64,000 nucleotides of DNA from Denitromonas ohlonensis (GCF_007625205.1 NZ_VMNI01000017.1:1-64000), one strand, 5' to 3'; shown: positions 44,930-54,336, numbered from the stretch's first letter. A program made the numbers and translations. The notes: generated by a model not told the origin, from the sequence alone.

Positions 44930-47539
44930 TCAGGCCGCCGGCGCCTCGGCCGCGCGTTCGGCCAGCGCCGTGCGGCGTCGTTGTTGCTGGCGTATCACCC
45001 AGCCGATGAGCGCCAGCGCCGGCAGGAACATCCACTCCTGCGCCGGGCGGTCGCTCGGCACTTCGACCGCATCAATCCGAAAACCGCTTTGAATGCCGAG
45101 TTTGGCGGCCTGGCTGCCAAACGCGACGCGCGTGATGGTGAAGCCGGTGTCGCTGATCACCGTGCCCACGCCGCTGTCGGCGAGACGTCGGGTGGCGCTG
45201 GCGGCCGGTTTGCCCAGCGGTAGCAGTACGCCGCGCTCAACCTCGTCGCCTTCAATCGTGGTGCCGCTCAGGAACACCCGCATCTGCGCGTTGGGCGGCG
45301 CATTGACGATGGCCGCTTCGGCCTCGGCGCCGATGAGTTGTTTGTAGGGCGCGATGAGCGGGTCCATGAACATGCCGGGGTTGAACAGCATAAACACCGC
45401 CAGCAGCATGATCAGCCGTTCGCGCCCGGTGCTCTTGATCAGCAGCCAGCCCTGATTCACCGAAATGAAGGCGAAGCCCGCCAGCGTGGCGCTGCCGAGG
45501 GTGAGCAGCGTATGCCCCACGCCTTCGACGCCGATCAGCAGCAGCTTGGGGTTGAGCACGAACATGAAGGGGATCAGCACCATGCGCATGGAGTAGCGGA
45601 AGGCTTGCATGCCGGTCTTGATCGGGTCGGTGAGGGCGATGCTCGCCGCCGCGTAAGAGGCCAGCCCCACCGGCGGGGTGATGTCGGCCATCAAGCCAAA
45701 ATAGAACACGAACAGGTGGGCGGCGATCAGCGGCACCAGCAGGCCGTTCTGCGCGCCGAGCGCGACGATCACCGGCGCCATCAGCGACGACACCACGATG
45801 TAGTTGGCGGTGGTCGGCAAACCCATGCCGAGCACCAGGCAGATCAGCGCGACCAGCACCAGCATGAGGATGATGTTGCCGCCCGACAGCGCGGTGACCA
45901 GATCGGTCATCACCAGACCGATGCCGGTGAGCGTGACGGTGCCGACGATGATGCCGGCGGTGGCCGTGGCGATGGCCACGGTGACCATGTTGCGCGCGCC
46001 GGCGGCCATGCCGTCGACCAGATCCTGTGCGCCGCGCCAGGCCGAGGCACGGATGCTGCCTTCGCCCCGAAACCACGTTAGCAGCGGGCGCTGGGTGAGC
46101 ACGATGAAGGCCAGGAACAGCACGGCCCAGAAGGCCGCCCGGGTGGGCGAGAGTTGTTCGATGACGAGGTTCCACACCAGCGCGCCCACCGGCAGCAGAA
46201 AGTGCAGCCCCGAGCGCAGCGTCGGGCCGAAGGCGGGCAGGGCGGTGATCGGTGCGTCGGCCGACTCGTCGGTGCGGATGTGCGGCGCGCTGATGCGCAG
46301 CAGCACCACATAGGCGACCAGCATGAGCGCGGCAACGACGGCAAACGAGATCTGCGGCAGCACTGCGTGCACCGCCGCACCGGCGACGGTGACGAAGGCC
46401 AGCGTGCCGGCCAGGCCGATGACGCCCAGCGAGATGTTGGCCAAGGTGCGTTGCCAGCGTGGCGAGTGGCGCCGCGGCAGGCCGCGCATGTTGGCCTTTA
46501 CCGCCTCGAGATGCACGATGTACATCAGCCCCAGGTAGGACACCAAGGCCGAAATGAGTGCGTGTTTGAGTACCTGCACATAGGGTACGCCGACATACTC
46601 GACCATCAGGAAGGCGGCCGCGCCCATGACGGGCGGCATCACCTGGCCGTTGACCGAGGCGGCCACTTCGATGGCCGCGGCCTTCTCGGCCGAATAGCCG
46701 ACACGCTTGATGAGCGGAATCGTGAGTGGCCCGGTGGTCACCACATTGGTGATCGACGAGCCGGAGATCAACCCCGTGGCCGCCGACGCGACCACCGCCG
46801 CCTTGGCCGGTCCGCCGCGTAAATGGCCGAGCATGGCCACCGCGCTGCGGATGAAGTAGCTGCCGGCGCCCGCCGTTTCGAGTAGCGCGCCAAACAGCAC
46901 AAACAAGAAAATGAAGCCGGCCGACACCCCCAGCGCGACGCCGAACACGCCCTCGGTGCCCAGCCACAGGTGGCCCATGGTGTGGCTGAACGAGGCGCCT
47001 TTGTGGGCGATCAGATCGGGCATCTGCTCGCCGAAGAAGATGTAGATGAGCAGCGTCAGCGCCAGCCCGACCATGGGCAGGCCGAGCACGCGGCGGGTCG
47101 CCTCTAGCAGCAGCGTGAGGCCGATGGCGGCGGTACCCACTTCGATTGCCGAGGGATTGCCGACGTGTTCGCTGACCGACTCATAAAACAGCGCCAGGTA
47201 GCCCGCGCTGAGTGCCGCCAGTGTGGCAAGTACGATGTCGGCCCGCGGAATGTCCGGGCGGCGCTCGCGCCGGAGCACCGGGTAGGCGAGCAGCGCCAGA
47301 AAGACCGCAAAGGCCAGGTGCAGCGAGCGGATGCGCGCCTCGTTGAACACACCCACCCCCAGCCATTCGGGCAGCGGTGAGGCCACCCAGAGCTGAAACA
47401 CCGACCACGCCAGCCCGGTGAGCGCGAGCACATGCGCCATGCGCCCGGCTGGCACGCGCAGACCCATGGCGACGTTGGCCGCGCGGAGGCGTGGTGTGGT
47501 CGTGCCTGTTTCGGGGGTGTGCTCGTTTGCACCGTTCAT
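44930..47539 (-). CDS. TRAP transporter fused permease (DctQM, TAXI type)
   Basis: This 869-residue membrane protein fuses the small (4-TM) and large (12-TM) TRAP subunits and ends with a DUF3394-like C-terminal domain (about residues 690-869). Signature segments are FIFLFVLFGALLETAGAGSY, SAATGLISGSSITNVVTTG, GQVMPPVMGAAAFLMVEYVG and GLPTTANYIVVSSLMAPVI. Such permeases use a TAXI-type periplasmic binding protein, often for glutamate or dicarboxylates. No binding-protein gene is adjacent, so the partner must lie elsewhere. ATG 47539 was chosen over an upstream ATG at 47605. Confidence 0.9.
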   Translation of the reverse strand: MNGANEHTPETGTTTPRLRAANVAMGLRVPAGRMAHVLALTGLAWSVFQLWVASPLPEWLGVGVFNEARIRSLHLAFAVFLALLAYPVLRRERRPDIPRADIVLATLAALSAGYLALFYESVSEHVGNPSAIEVGTAAIGLTLLLEATRRVLGLPMVGLALTLLIYIFFGEQMPDLIAHKGASFSHTMGHLWLGTEGVFGVALGVSAGFIFLFVLFGALLETAGAGSYFIRSAVAMLGHLRGGPAKAAVVASAATGLISGSSITNVVTTGPLTIPLIKRVGYSAEKAAAIEVAASVNGQVMPPVMGAAAFLMVEYVGVPYVQVLKHALISALVSYLGLMYIVHLEAVKANMRGLPRRHSPRWQRTLANISLGVIGLAGTLAFVTVAGAAVHAVLPQISFAVVAALMLVAYVVLLRISAPHIRTDESADAPITALPAFGPTLRSGLHFLLPVGALVWNLVIEQLSPTRAAFWAVLFLAFIVLTQRPLLTWFRGEGSIRASAWRGAQDLVDGMAAGARNMVTVAIATATAGIIVGTVTLTGIGLVMTDLVTALSGGNIILMLVLVALICLVLGMGLPTTANYIVVSSLMAPVIVALGAQNGLLVPLIAAHLFVFYFGLMADITPPVGLASYAAASIALTDPIKTGMQAFRYSMRMVLIPFMFVLNPKLLLIGVEGVGHTLLTLGSATLAGFAFISVNQGWLLIKSTGRERLIMLLAVFMLFNPGMFMDPLIAPYKQLIGAEAEAAIVNAPPNAQMRVFLSGTTIEGDEVERGVLLPLGKPAASATRRLADSGVGTVISDTGFTITRVAFGSQAAKLGIQSGFRIDAVEVPSDRPAQEWMFLPALALIGWVIRQQQRRRTALAERAAEAPAA

Positions 47540-47787
47540 TTGCGTGCTTGTCTCCCTCGGTGGGGCGGTCTGCGCCGCTTCCCGGGTGTTGCCTGTCGGC
47601 AACATCCTTGTGTCGGACCAGTATCTTTGGCTGATCAGGGGTGGGTCAAGGGGGATATGTCAGAGCCTGTGGCGTCTACGCCCGTCGGGCGGCCGACCGG
47701 CGTGGCAAGGTGTTGTTCGCCGTGTGCGCAGGTCATGCCACAGCGCAACACGATGCGCCAAGTGCGTGTAAGCCTGCTGCGTCGACG

Positions 47788-47830
47788 CCGGTCTACCGGA
47801 AGAGGTGCAAGTCGCACCGAAGGGGAGGTG
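47788..47830 (+). promoter_or_regulatory. Structured leader upstream of the DUF302-YeeE genes
   Basis: The 296-base gap 47540-47835 has no convincing gene. Near its end CCGG-TCTA-CCGG (47788-47799) and GGTGC-AAGTC-GCACC (47804-47818) form two hairpins. A very strong ribosome-binding site (AGGGGAGGTG, 47821-47830) follows at once. The arrangement suits a translation-controlling leader. No known riboswitch class was recognised. Confidence 0.4.
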
Positions 47831-47835
47831 GGTTT

Positions 47836-48330
47836 ATGGCAGTGTCGATTCGTTGTAGATCTCGGCGGGCAGCGTCGCGTGCGAGCGTGACCCTGGCCTT
47901 CTGCCTGAGCATGCTGGCGACCGGCGCGTCGGCTGCGCCGCCGGCGGTGATGACCACGGCCAGCGGGCATGGCTTCGATACGCTGGTGTCGCGCCTGGAG
48001 GCGTCGATCGGCCGGCACAAGATGGGCTTGGTCGCGCAGGCCAGCGCCAGCCGGGGCGCTGCCTCGCGCGGGGTGAGCATTCCGGGCAACGCGGTGCTGA
48101 TGGTGTTTCGCAATGACTACGCGGTGCGCATGCTCGCCGCCAGCGTGGCCGCGGGCATCGAGGCGCCGCTGCGGCTGTATGTGACCGAGCTGCCGGACGG
48201 CACAACGCAGGTGCACTACGTGGCGCCGAGTGCGGTGTTTGCGCCCTATGGCAGCGCGGCGCTCGATGCCATGGCGCGGGAGCTGGATCCGGTGTTTGCG
48301 AAGATTGTGGCCGATGCCGCTGCGCCCTGA
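47836..48330 (+). CDS. DUF302 domain exported protein
   Basis: This 164-residue protein has a signal peptide (SVTLAFCLSMLATGASA) and a DUF302 domain. Its features are GFDTLVSRLEASIGRHKMGL, PGNAVLMVFRNDYAVRMLAA, and APLRLYVTELPDGTTQVHYV. The function of DUF302 is unknown; members often accompany redox or sulfur genes. Its 3' end overlaps the downstream YeeE gene by 17 bases, implying coupled translation. Confidence 0.85.
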   Translation: MAVSIRCRSRRAASRASVTLAFCLSMLATGASAAPPAVMTTASGHGFDTLVSRLEASIGRHKMGLVAQASASRGAASRGVSIPGNAVLMVFRNDYAVRMLAASVAAGIEAPLRLYVTELPDGTTQVHYVAPSAVFAPYGSAALDAMARELDPVFAKIVADAAAP

Positions 48331-49489
48331 TCGGTCTGTGGCCGTGCAGTGGCCGGTGGCGGCGCTGGCCTTGCTCGGTGTGCTTGGCCTGATGCCGTTT
48401 CTGGCCGGCCGAATGATCGCGCTGCTGGTGATTGGAGTCTGGCTCGGCGTGACGCTGTTTCATGCCGCCTTCGGTTTTGCCTCGGCGTATCGGGTGGCGA
48501 TATTGCGGCGCGAGTCCGCCGGGGTGCGCGCGCAGTTGTGGATGGTCGCCTTGGCGACGGTGTTGTTTGCGCCCGCGTTGGCGACGGGCGAGGTGTTTGG
48601 TCAGGCGGTCGGCGGGGCGGTGGCGCCGGTGGGCTGGCAGGTGGCGATCGGCGCCTTCGTGTTTGGCATCGGCATGCAGTTGGGCGGCGGCTGTGGCTCG
48701 GGCACGCTGTACACCGCCGGCGGTGGCAACCCGCGCATGGGCGTGACCTTGCTGGCGTTTATCGCCGGCTCGTTCTGGGCCAGCCTGCACATGGGCTGGT
48801 GGCAGATGCTGCCGGGCATCCCGGCCGTGTCGCTCGGCCACACGCTGGGCTGGCCGCAGGCGGTGGCCTTGCAATTGGCGGTGCTGGGTGTGGCGGCGTG
48901 GTGGCTCAAGCGTCGCGATAGGGCGTCTGCGCCAGCGACGCGTCGGCACCGGGTCTGGCAAGGTCCGTGGCCTTTGATGGCCGGCGCGGTGGCGCTGGCG
49001 GTGCTCAACCTCGCCACGCTGGCGCTGGCCGGCCATCCATGGAGCATCACCTGGGCGTTTACGCTGTGGGGTGCAAAGGCGGCGAGCTGGGTCGGCTGGG
49101 ACGCGGCGAGTGCGCCCTTCTGGCAGGGCGGTTTTCAGCAGGCTGCGCTGGCGAACAGTGTGCTGACCGACACCACCTCGGTCATGGATATCGGCTTGCT
49201 GCTTGGCGCCATGCTGGCCGCGGCGTTGGCCGGGCGTTATGCCGCCAACCGCCGCTTCTCCGGGCGGGCGGTGATGGCCGCCGTCGTCGGTGGGTTGCTG
49301 ATGGGCTACGGCGCGCGCATCGCCTTTGGCTGCAACATTGGGGCGTTTGTGTCGGGCGTGGCCTCGACCAGTGTGCATGGCTGGCTGTGGATTGCCTGCG
49401 CCATCCCGGGTACGGTGTTGGGTATCTGGCTGCGGCCGATGTTTGGTTTGGCGAATGAACCGCCTGTTGCAACAGGAGGAACGGGATGA
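48314..49489 (+). CDS. YeeE/YedE family sulfur-compound transporter (TsuA-like)
   Basis: This 391-residue membrane protein has about ten helices and the paired Cys motifs of the family: MQLGGGCGSGTLYTAGGGNP and ARIAFGCNIGAFVSGVA. The characterised member TsuA imports thiosulfate through such cysteines. The likely substrate here is thiosulfate or a related reduced sulfur compound. The start at ATG 48314 lies inside the DUF302 gene end. The next gene overlaps by four bases (ATGA). Confidence 0.88.
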   Translation: MPLRPDRSVAVQWPVAALALLGVLGLMPFLAGRMIALLVIGVWLGVTLFHAAFGFASAYRVAILRRESAGVRAQLWMVALATVLFAPALATGEVFGQAVGGAVAPVGWQVAIGAFVFGIGMQLGGGCGSGTLYTAGGGNPRMGVTLLAFIAGSFWASLHMGWWQMLPGIPAVSLGHTLGWPQAVALQLAVLGVAAWWLKRRDRASAPATRRHRVWQGPWPLMAGAVALAVLNLATLALAGHPWSITWAFTLWGAKAASWVGWDAASAPFWQGGFQQAALANSVLTDTTSVMDIGLLLGAMLAAALAGRYAANRRFSGRAVMAAVVGGLLMGYGARIAFGCNIGAFVSGVASTSVHGWLWIACAIPGTVLGIWLRPMFGLANEPPVATGGTG

Positions 49490-49764
49490 CCGAAGGTGAT
49501 GGTGACTGGCTGATGGTGGCCCGATGTCTCGACCCGACCGAGGCGCATCTGTTGCGCGCCTGTCTGGAGGCGGCGGGGCTGGACGCGATGGTGGCCGACG
49601 CCAATCTGGTTCAGACGCATTCGCTGATTGCGGTCGCGGTGGGCGGCGCGCGGGTGATGGTGCCCGAGGCCCAGCTCGAGCGCGCCAAGGCGGTGCTCGA
49701 AGCCTACCATCGGGGCGAGTTCGCGCTCGACGACGACGTCGATGTGGGTGAGCCGCGCGACTGA
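49486..49764 (+). CDS. DUF2007 domain protein
   Basis: This 92-residue protein matches the DUF2007 'putative signal transducing protein' fold: WLMVARCLDPTEAHLLRACL, GLDAMVADANLV, GGARVMVPEAQLERAKAVLE. The C-terminal tail is acidic. The ATG overlaps the YeeE stop. The MFS gene converges 3 bases downstream. Confidence 0.8.
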   Translation: MTEGDGDWLMVARCLDPTEAHLLRACLEAAGLDAMVADANLVQTHSLIAVAVGGARVMVPEAQLERAKAVLEAYHRGEFALDDDVDVGEPRD

Positions 49765-49767
49765 GGT

Positions 49768-50964
49768 TCAGGCAGCGTGCGCGGTGGCGCTGGCCGCGTC
49801 GCGCCGCTCGACCGCCTTGAGCATGATCAGCAAGATCGTGCCGACCACCATCACGCCGGCGGCCAGGTACAGTCCGCCGGCGTAGCTGCCCAGGCGGGTG
49901 GCGATAAAGCCGGTGATGGCCGGGGCGATGATCTGCGCCACGCCGTAAGAGAGCGTCATCTTGCCCATCATCTTGGCCGGGCGGGTGGGGTAGTAGCGCC
50001 CCGCCATGGTCAGCACCAGGCTCACCATGCCGATGAAGGTGCCGCCAAACAGGATGGCGCCGGCCATGGCGGGCACCAGGCCGTCGGCCACCACCGGCAG
50101 CACGATACCGACGATCTGCAGTGCCGAGGCGAGAATCAGCGCGTTGAGATCGCCGGTACGCCGGGCGATCAGGTCCCACACCATGCATGACGGGGCGCCG
50201 GCCACGCCGATAGTCAGGAACACCAGCCAGCCGCGTCCCGCTAGACCCGGCAGCTGATCGATGATGGCGACAATGAAGGTCGCGCTGACCACATAGCCGA
50301 CACCGGCGCAAAAATACGCCGCCATGAACAGACGCATGAAGGCCGGGCTCGGCGGGGCGTCGACCAGCTTCTGGCCGGTTTTGGTGACCGCGCTGCTGTC
50401 GGGCGGCGGCAGCCAGCGCAGCGCCGGTACCAGCAGCACGCAGCCGATGGCGGTCAGGGCGAACCACTGCTCGCGCCAGTCAAAGAAGGGGCTCATCAGC
50501 GCGACCGCGGCCGAACACCCGGCGATGCCCAGACCGATGCCGGCAAAGTGGATGCCCAGCTCGCTGCGGTGATTGTGGCGGATCAGCCAGTTGAGGATCA
50601 GCCCGGTGCCCAGCAGCATGCCGGCGGCGCTCGACAGCCCGGCGATGAAACGTGAGATGGCCCACACGGTGACATCGGTGGTCAGCCCCATCATCACGGT
50701 GCTGAGAATCGCCACCACCAGGCCGATGCGGTAGAGCCGGTCCTTGAGCACCAGATCGCTGATCAGCGAGGCGATCAGCGCACCCGACAGATAGCCCGCG
50801 TAGTTGATCGCCGCCAGCCAGCCCGCTTCGGCCACGCCCAGCCCGGCCTGCGCCTGCATGATCGGCAACAGCGGCGTATAGGCAAAGCGCGCAACCCCCA
50901 AGGCCAGCAAGAGGCTGAAGATGCCGGCACTCAGGACTTTGAATCGTTCGCGTTGATCGCTCAT
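49768..50964 (-). CDS. MFS transporter, YbfB/YjiJ family
   Basis: This 398-residue permease has 12 hydrophobic segments. Its start LLALGVARFAYTPLLPIM with WLAAINYAGYLSGAL and RFIAGLSSAAGMLLGTGLIL is typical of the YbfB/YjiJ family. The substrate is unknown. It is divergent from a LysR-type gene 102 bases away, which probably controls it. Confidence 0.88.
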   Translation of the reverse strand: MSDQRERFKVLSAGIFSLLLALGVARFAYTPLLPIMQAQAGLGVAEAGWLAAINYAGYLSGALIASLISDLVLKDRLYRIGLVVAILSTVMMGLTTDVTVWAISRFIAGLSSAAGMLLGTGLILNWLIRHNHRSELGIHFAGIGLGIAGCSAAVALMSPFFDWREQWFALTAIGCVLLVPALRWLPPPDSSAVTKTGQKLVDAPPSPAFMRLFMAAYFCAGVGYVVSATFIVAIIDQLPGLAGRGWLVFLTIGVAGAPSCMVWDLIARRTGDLNALILASALQIVGIVLPVVADGLVPAMAGAILFGGTFIGMVSLVLTMAGRYYPTRPAKMMGKMTLSYGVAQIIAPAITGFIATRLGSYAGGLYLAAGVMVVGTILLIMLKAVERRDAASATAHAA

Positions 50965-51019
50965 AGGGGTAGATTTTTTCTGTTTGGTGGACGCACGATA
51001 AACGGGCTAATGTATCAAT

Positions 51020-51049
51020 ACAAATGATTTGTTAAGAACGGTTCGTTCT
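51020..51049. promoter_or_regulatory. Palindromic operators between MFS and LysR genes
   Basis: ACAAAT-G-ATTTGT (51020-51032) and AGAACG-GTT-CGTTCT (51035-51049) are both perfect inverted repeats. They lie in the 102-base divergent intergenic region, a usual place for LysR-type binding. Confidence 0.5.
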
Positions 51050-51066
51050 CTATTGGAGGTATCAGG

Positions 51067-51918
51067 ATGGAGCTGGTCGCGTTACGGACCTTTCAGACCG
51101 TGGTTGAGGAGGGCGGCGTGCTGGCCGCCTCGCGCAAGCTCAACACGGTGCAATCCAATGTGACAGGCCGAATCCGCCGGCTCGAAGAGGAGCTGGGGGT
51201 CGAATTGTTCTTCCGTAAAGGCCGCGGCCTAGAACTGGCGCCCTCGGGCCGCGTGCTGCTGGCCTATGCCCGGCGCCTGCTGCAACTCGAGCGGCAGACG
51301 GCGGCGGCCGTCCGCCAGATTGGCGAGAGCAGCGGTGAGCTGCGGGTGGGCACCATGGAGACCTTTGCCGCCCTGCACCTGCCCGGCGCGCTGAAAGCGG
51401 TGCGCAGCAAGCATCCCTTGCTGGAGCTTCGGGTCAAGACCAATACCAGCGCGGCATTGGCCGAGGCGGTGCTCGATCACAAGCTGGACTGCGCGTTTGT
51501 GGCCGGTCCGGTGACCCACCCGGCGCTGCAGTTTGAGGAACTGGTGGTCGAGGAGTTGGTGCAGGTGTCGGCGCCCGGCATCAGCCCGGTCACGCATCCG
51601 CTGATTTTCTTCCGAGAAGGCTGCGCTTACCGCACCCGCGCGCTGACCTGGCAGCGGGCGATGGGTCATGCGGTGTCCGACGCGATGGAGTTCGGCACGC
51701 TGGAGGGCATTCTCGGTTGTGTGTCGGTCGGCCTGGGCTGGACGCTGATGCCGCGCGCGGTAGTCGAGCAATCTGGCCATGCCGATGCGCTGGTGCTCGA
51801 AGCCTTGCCCGACGAGGTGGGGCAGGTGCCCACCGGCATGATCTACCTGCGCGATGCGCCGCCGATGGCGGCCTTGAAGACGCTCGCCGAGGCGGTCATG
51901 GCCGGCGCGGCGCGTTGA
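51067..51918 (+). CDS. LysR-family transcriptional regulator
   Basis: This 283-residue LTTR has an N-terminal winged helix-turn-helix (LRTFQTVVEEGGVLAASRKL, NTVQSNVTGRIRRLEEEL, FFRKGRGLELAPSGRVLL) and a C-terminal effector-binding domain. TTGGAGGT precedes the ATG. Divergence from the MFS permease suggests that it controls uptake or export of the effector. Confidence 0.92.
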   Translation: MELVALRTFQTVVEEGGVLAASRKLNTVQSNVTGRIRRLEEELGVELFFRKGRGLELAPSGRVLLAYARRLLQLERQTAAAVRQIGESSGELRVGTMETFAALHLPGALKAVRSKHPLLELRVKTNTSAALAEAVLDHKLDCAFVAGPVTHPALQFEELVVEELVQVSAPGISPVTHPLIFFREGCAYRTRALTWQRAMGHAVSDAMEFGTLEGILGCVSVGLGWTLMPRAVVEQSGHADALVLEALPDEVGQVPTGMIYLRDAPPMAALKTLAEAVMAGAAR

Positions 51919-51924
51919 TTGGCC

Positions 51925-52716
51925 CTAGGGCGTGCCGCTCAGGGTTTGCACCACCACGGCGATGGCCTCAAAACCTTGCTCGTAGAAGTGCGTCATCACC
52001 GGGGCGAAGGCGTCCAGCGACAGCATCAGCACCACGAAGCCGGCCGACATGGTGATGGGGAAGCCGACCGCGAAGAGGTTGATTTGCGGTGCGGCGCGTG
52101 TCAGCACGCCCATGGCGATGTTGGTGATCAGCAAGGCGGCCACCAGTGGCAGCGCCAGCAACAGGCCGGAGGCAAACAGCATGGCGCCGGTGCTAGCGGC
52201 TTCGCGCCAGCCGATGGCGGCGAAGGGCTCGGGACGGATCGGCAGCCAGTCGAAGCTACGCACCACCACTTCGATCATCAGCAAATGGCCGTTGAGGGCG
52301 AGAAACAGCAAGGAGGCGAGCAAGCCCATGAACTCGGCCAGCACGCCGGTCTGGCCGCCCGACTGCGGGTCGAAGAAGGTGGCGAAGGACAGGCCCATCT
52401 GCAAGCCGATGAGCTCGCCCGCCACGTCCACCGCGGCAAACACCAGGCGCATCACGAAGCCGATGACCACGCCGATCAGTATCTGCTGCACAAACACGGC
52501 CAGCCCCAGCCCGGAACCTGGGTCGAGCGCAGGTAGTGGCGGCAGTGCCGGGAGGATGGCCATTGCCGCGATGACGCCGACCGCCAGGCGGATGCGCACC
52601 GGCACCGCGCCGTTGCTGAACAGCGGGGCGGCGGAGATCATGCCGAGCACGCGCGCCAGCGGGAGCATGAGCCCGACGAGCCAGGCGTTGAGTTGGGCGC
52701 TGCTGACCTCGATCAT
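51925..52716 (-). CDS. fliR: Flagellar export apparatus protein FliR
   Basis: This 263-residue export-gate subunit has six membrane helices. Family features are MLPLARVLGMISAAPLFSNG, VRIRLAVGVIAAMAI and GLQMGLSFATFFDPQSGGQ. It lies at the end of fliOPQR, 14 bases after fliQ. FliP, FliQ and FliR form the core export channel with FlhB/FlhA encoded 43 kb away. Confidence 0.95.
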   Translation of the reverse strand: MIEVSSAQLNAWLVGLMLPLARVLGMISAAPLFSNGAVPVRIRLAVGVIAAMAILPALPPLPALDPGSGLGLAVFVQQILIGVVIGFVMRLVFAAVDVAGELIGLQMGLSFATFFDPQSGGQTGVLAEFMGLLASLLFLALNGHLLMIEVVVRSFDWLPIRPEPFAAIGWREAASTGAMLFASGLLLALPLVAALLITNIAMGVLTRAAPQINLFAVGFPITMSAGFVVLMLSLDAFAPVMTHFYEQGFEAIAVVVQTLSGTP

Positions 52717-52730
52717 TCGTGCGCGCGACC

Positions 52731-53000
52731 CTAGCCGATGAGGGCGGGGATGGACTCGAACATGCGGGTCATGAAGTCGGTCAGCAGGGTGATCATCCAC
52801 GGGCCGGCGACAATCAGCGTGACAAAGATGGCGATCACCTTGGGTACAAAGGAGAGCGTCATCTCGTTGATCTGCGTGGCGGCCTGGAAGATGCTGATCA
52901 GCAAGCCGGTGACCAGCGCGGCGATGAACAGCGGCGCGGCGACGAGCAGGGTGACTTCGACCGCCTGACGGCCGATGTCGATAACGGTTGCCGGCGTCAT
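52731..53000 (-). CDS. fliQ: Flagellar export apparatus protein FliQ
   Basis: This 89-residue protein has two membrane helices and the family pattern VIDIGRQAVEVTLLVAAPLF plus SIFQAATQINEMTLSFVPKV. It is a channel-core subunit. It lies between fliP (34-base gap) and fliR. Confidence 0.96.
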   Translation of the reverse strand: MTPATVIDIGRQAVEVTLLVAAPLFIAALVTGLLISIFQAATQINEMTLSFVPKVIAIFVTLIVAGPWMITLLTDFMTRMFESIPALIG

Positions 53001-53034
53001 GGGCGCGCTCCTGGGAGTTGGGGGGCGGGGGTGT

Positions 53035-53790
53035 TCACAGCACGAAGCTCTGCACGAGGGAGCCGATCAGCAGCGTCCAGCCGTCGACCAGCACGAACAG
53101 CATGATCTTGAACGGCAGCGAGACGATCACCGGCGACATCATCATCATGCCCATCGACATCAGCACCGAGGCGACCACCATGTCGATGATCAGAAAGGGG
53201 ATGAACACGATGAAGCCGATCTGGAATGCGGTTTTCAGCTCCGAGGTGACAAAGGCGGGCACCAGCACTTTCATTGGCAGGTCAGCCGCCGAATCGACCT
53301 TGGGTGTGTCAGCCATCTGCGAAAACAGGTTCAGGTCGGGCTCGCGCACCTGGCGCAGCATGAATTCCTTGACCGGTTCGGCCGCGCGGTTGGCCGCCTC
53401 GTCCATTTCGATGGTGCCGGCGGTGAGCGGCAGGTAGGACTCGGTGTACACCTTGTCGATCACCGGCGACATGATGAAAAAGCTGAGGAACAGCGCCAGC
53501 CCGACCAGGATCTGGTTGGGCGGCGAGGTCTGCGTGCCCAGCGCGTGACGCAGCAGCGAAAACACGATGATGATCCGGGTGAAGCTGGTCATCATCAGCA
53601 CCACCGCGGGCAGGAAGGTCAGCGAGGTGAGCAGCACCAGCGTCTGCACGCTGAGGCTGTAGGTGGTGCCACCGTTGGCGGAGGGTACGCCGGTGATCGC
53701 GGGCACGGCCTGGGCGAGGGCGAGTTCGGGGAGGGCGGCGAGCGCCAGGGTGAGCAGGGCGAGGCCGGCGCGAGCGAGGTGGCGCATCAT
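53035..53790 (-). CDS. fliP: Flagellar export apparatus protein FliP
   Basis: This 251-residue protein has a cleavable signal peptide ([19 protein letters not shown]) and the FliP core: [40 protein letters not shown] and the C-terminal [20 protein letters not shown]. The ATG at 53790 overlaps the fliO stop (ATGA); a second ATG follows at once. Confidence 0.96.
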   Translation of the reverse strand: MMRHLARAGLALLTLALAALPELALAQAVPAITGVPSANGGTTYSLSVQTLVLLTSLTFLPAVVLMMTSFTRIIIVFSLLRHALGTQTSPPNQILVGLALFLSFFIMSPVIDKVYTESYLPLTAGTIEMDEAANRAAEPVKEFMLRQVREPDLNLFSQMADTPKVDSAADLPMKVLVPAFVTSELKTAFQIGFIVFIPFLIIDMVVASVLMSMGMMMMSPVIVSLPFKIMLFVLVDGWTLLIGSLVQSFVL

Positions 53791-54221
53791 TTGCGCGCCT
53801 CGATCAGCGACTTGAGACGGGCGGCGAAGCCGTTGGCGTCTTGCAGGTCGTCGGTGGTGGCGGCAGGAATGGCGAGCGCGTCCGGATCGACGGTGTGCAG
53901 CATGTTGACCCGGCCGGGGGCGACGCCGAGCACCAGCACGGTGTTGCCGACCTCGACCAGCACCACGCGTTCGCGCGGGCCCACCGGTGCGGCACCGAGC
54001 ACCTTCAAACCACGGGCGCTGCCGCGCGGCGCGCCCAGGCGCTTGAGCAGCCACAGGCATACCAGCAAGACCGCGACGACCACCACCAGGCCGAAGGCCA
54101 TCTGACCCAGGCTGCCGGCCAGCGAACCACTGGTGGCGCCGGCGACGCTCGGCGCCGGCGTGTCGGCCGCGTGGGCGACCAGGGGCAAGCACGTCAGGAT
54201 CCACAGCACACTTCGCAACAT
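53787..54221 (-). CDS. fliO: Flagellar export assembly protein FliO
   Basis: This 144-residue protein has a signal peptide ([15 protein letters not shown]), one membrane helix ([19 protein letters not shown]) and a basic cytosolic tail with [20 protein letters not shown], typical of FliO. It stabilises FliP during gate assembly. fliL, fliM and fliN are not upstream; a DUF1415 gene is, so fliOPQR is a separated block here. Confidence 0.92.
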   Translation of the reverse strand: MLRSVLWILTCLPLVAHAADTPAPSVAGATSGSLAGSLGQMAFGLVVVVAVLLVCLWLLKRLGAPRGSARGLKVLGAAPVGPRERVVLVEVGNTVLVLGVAPGRVNMLHTVDPDALAIPAATTDDLQDANGFAARLKSLIEARK

Positions 54222-54294
54222 CGAGCGCCTCAGGGCGGTTCAAGAACACGCTGGCAGAGTAGCCCGATGCAAGGCAAGGCGAGGGCAGGATAAG

Positions 54295-54311
54295 GCGGCA
54301 AAAATTGCCGC
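54295..54311 (-). terminator. Hairpin between DUF1415 gene and fliO
   Basis: GCGGCAA (54295-54301) pairs with TTGCCGC (54305-54311) around a 3-base loop. It lies 26 bases after the DUF1415 stop on the minus strand but lacks a clear T-tail. It may be a weak terminator separating that gene from fliOPQR. Confidence 0.4.
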
Positions 54312-54336
54312 TATTCCGGCCCGAGGCTGCGGCGGC

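Noticed and set aside
47834..50467. 877-codon minus-strand frame across DUF302, YeeE and MFS genes
   Set aside because: It crosses three clear genes and is low-complexity Arg/Pro/Ala/His sequence.
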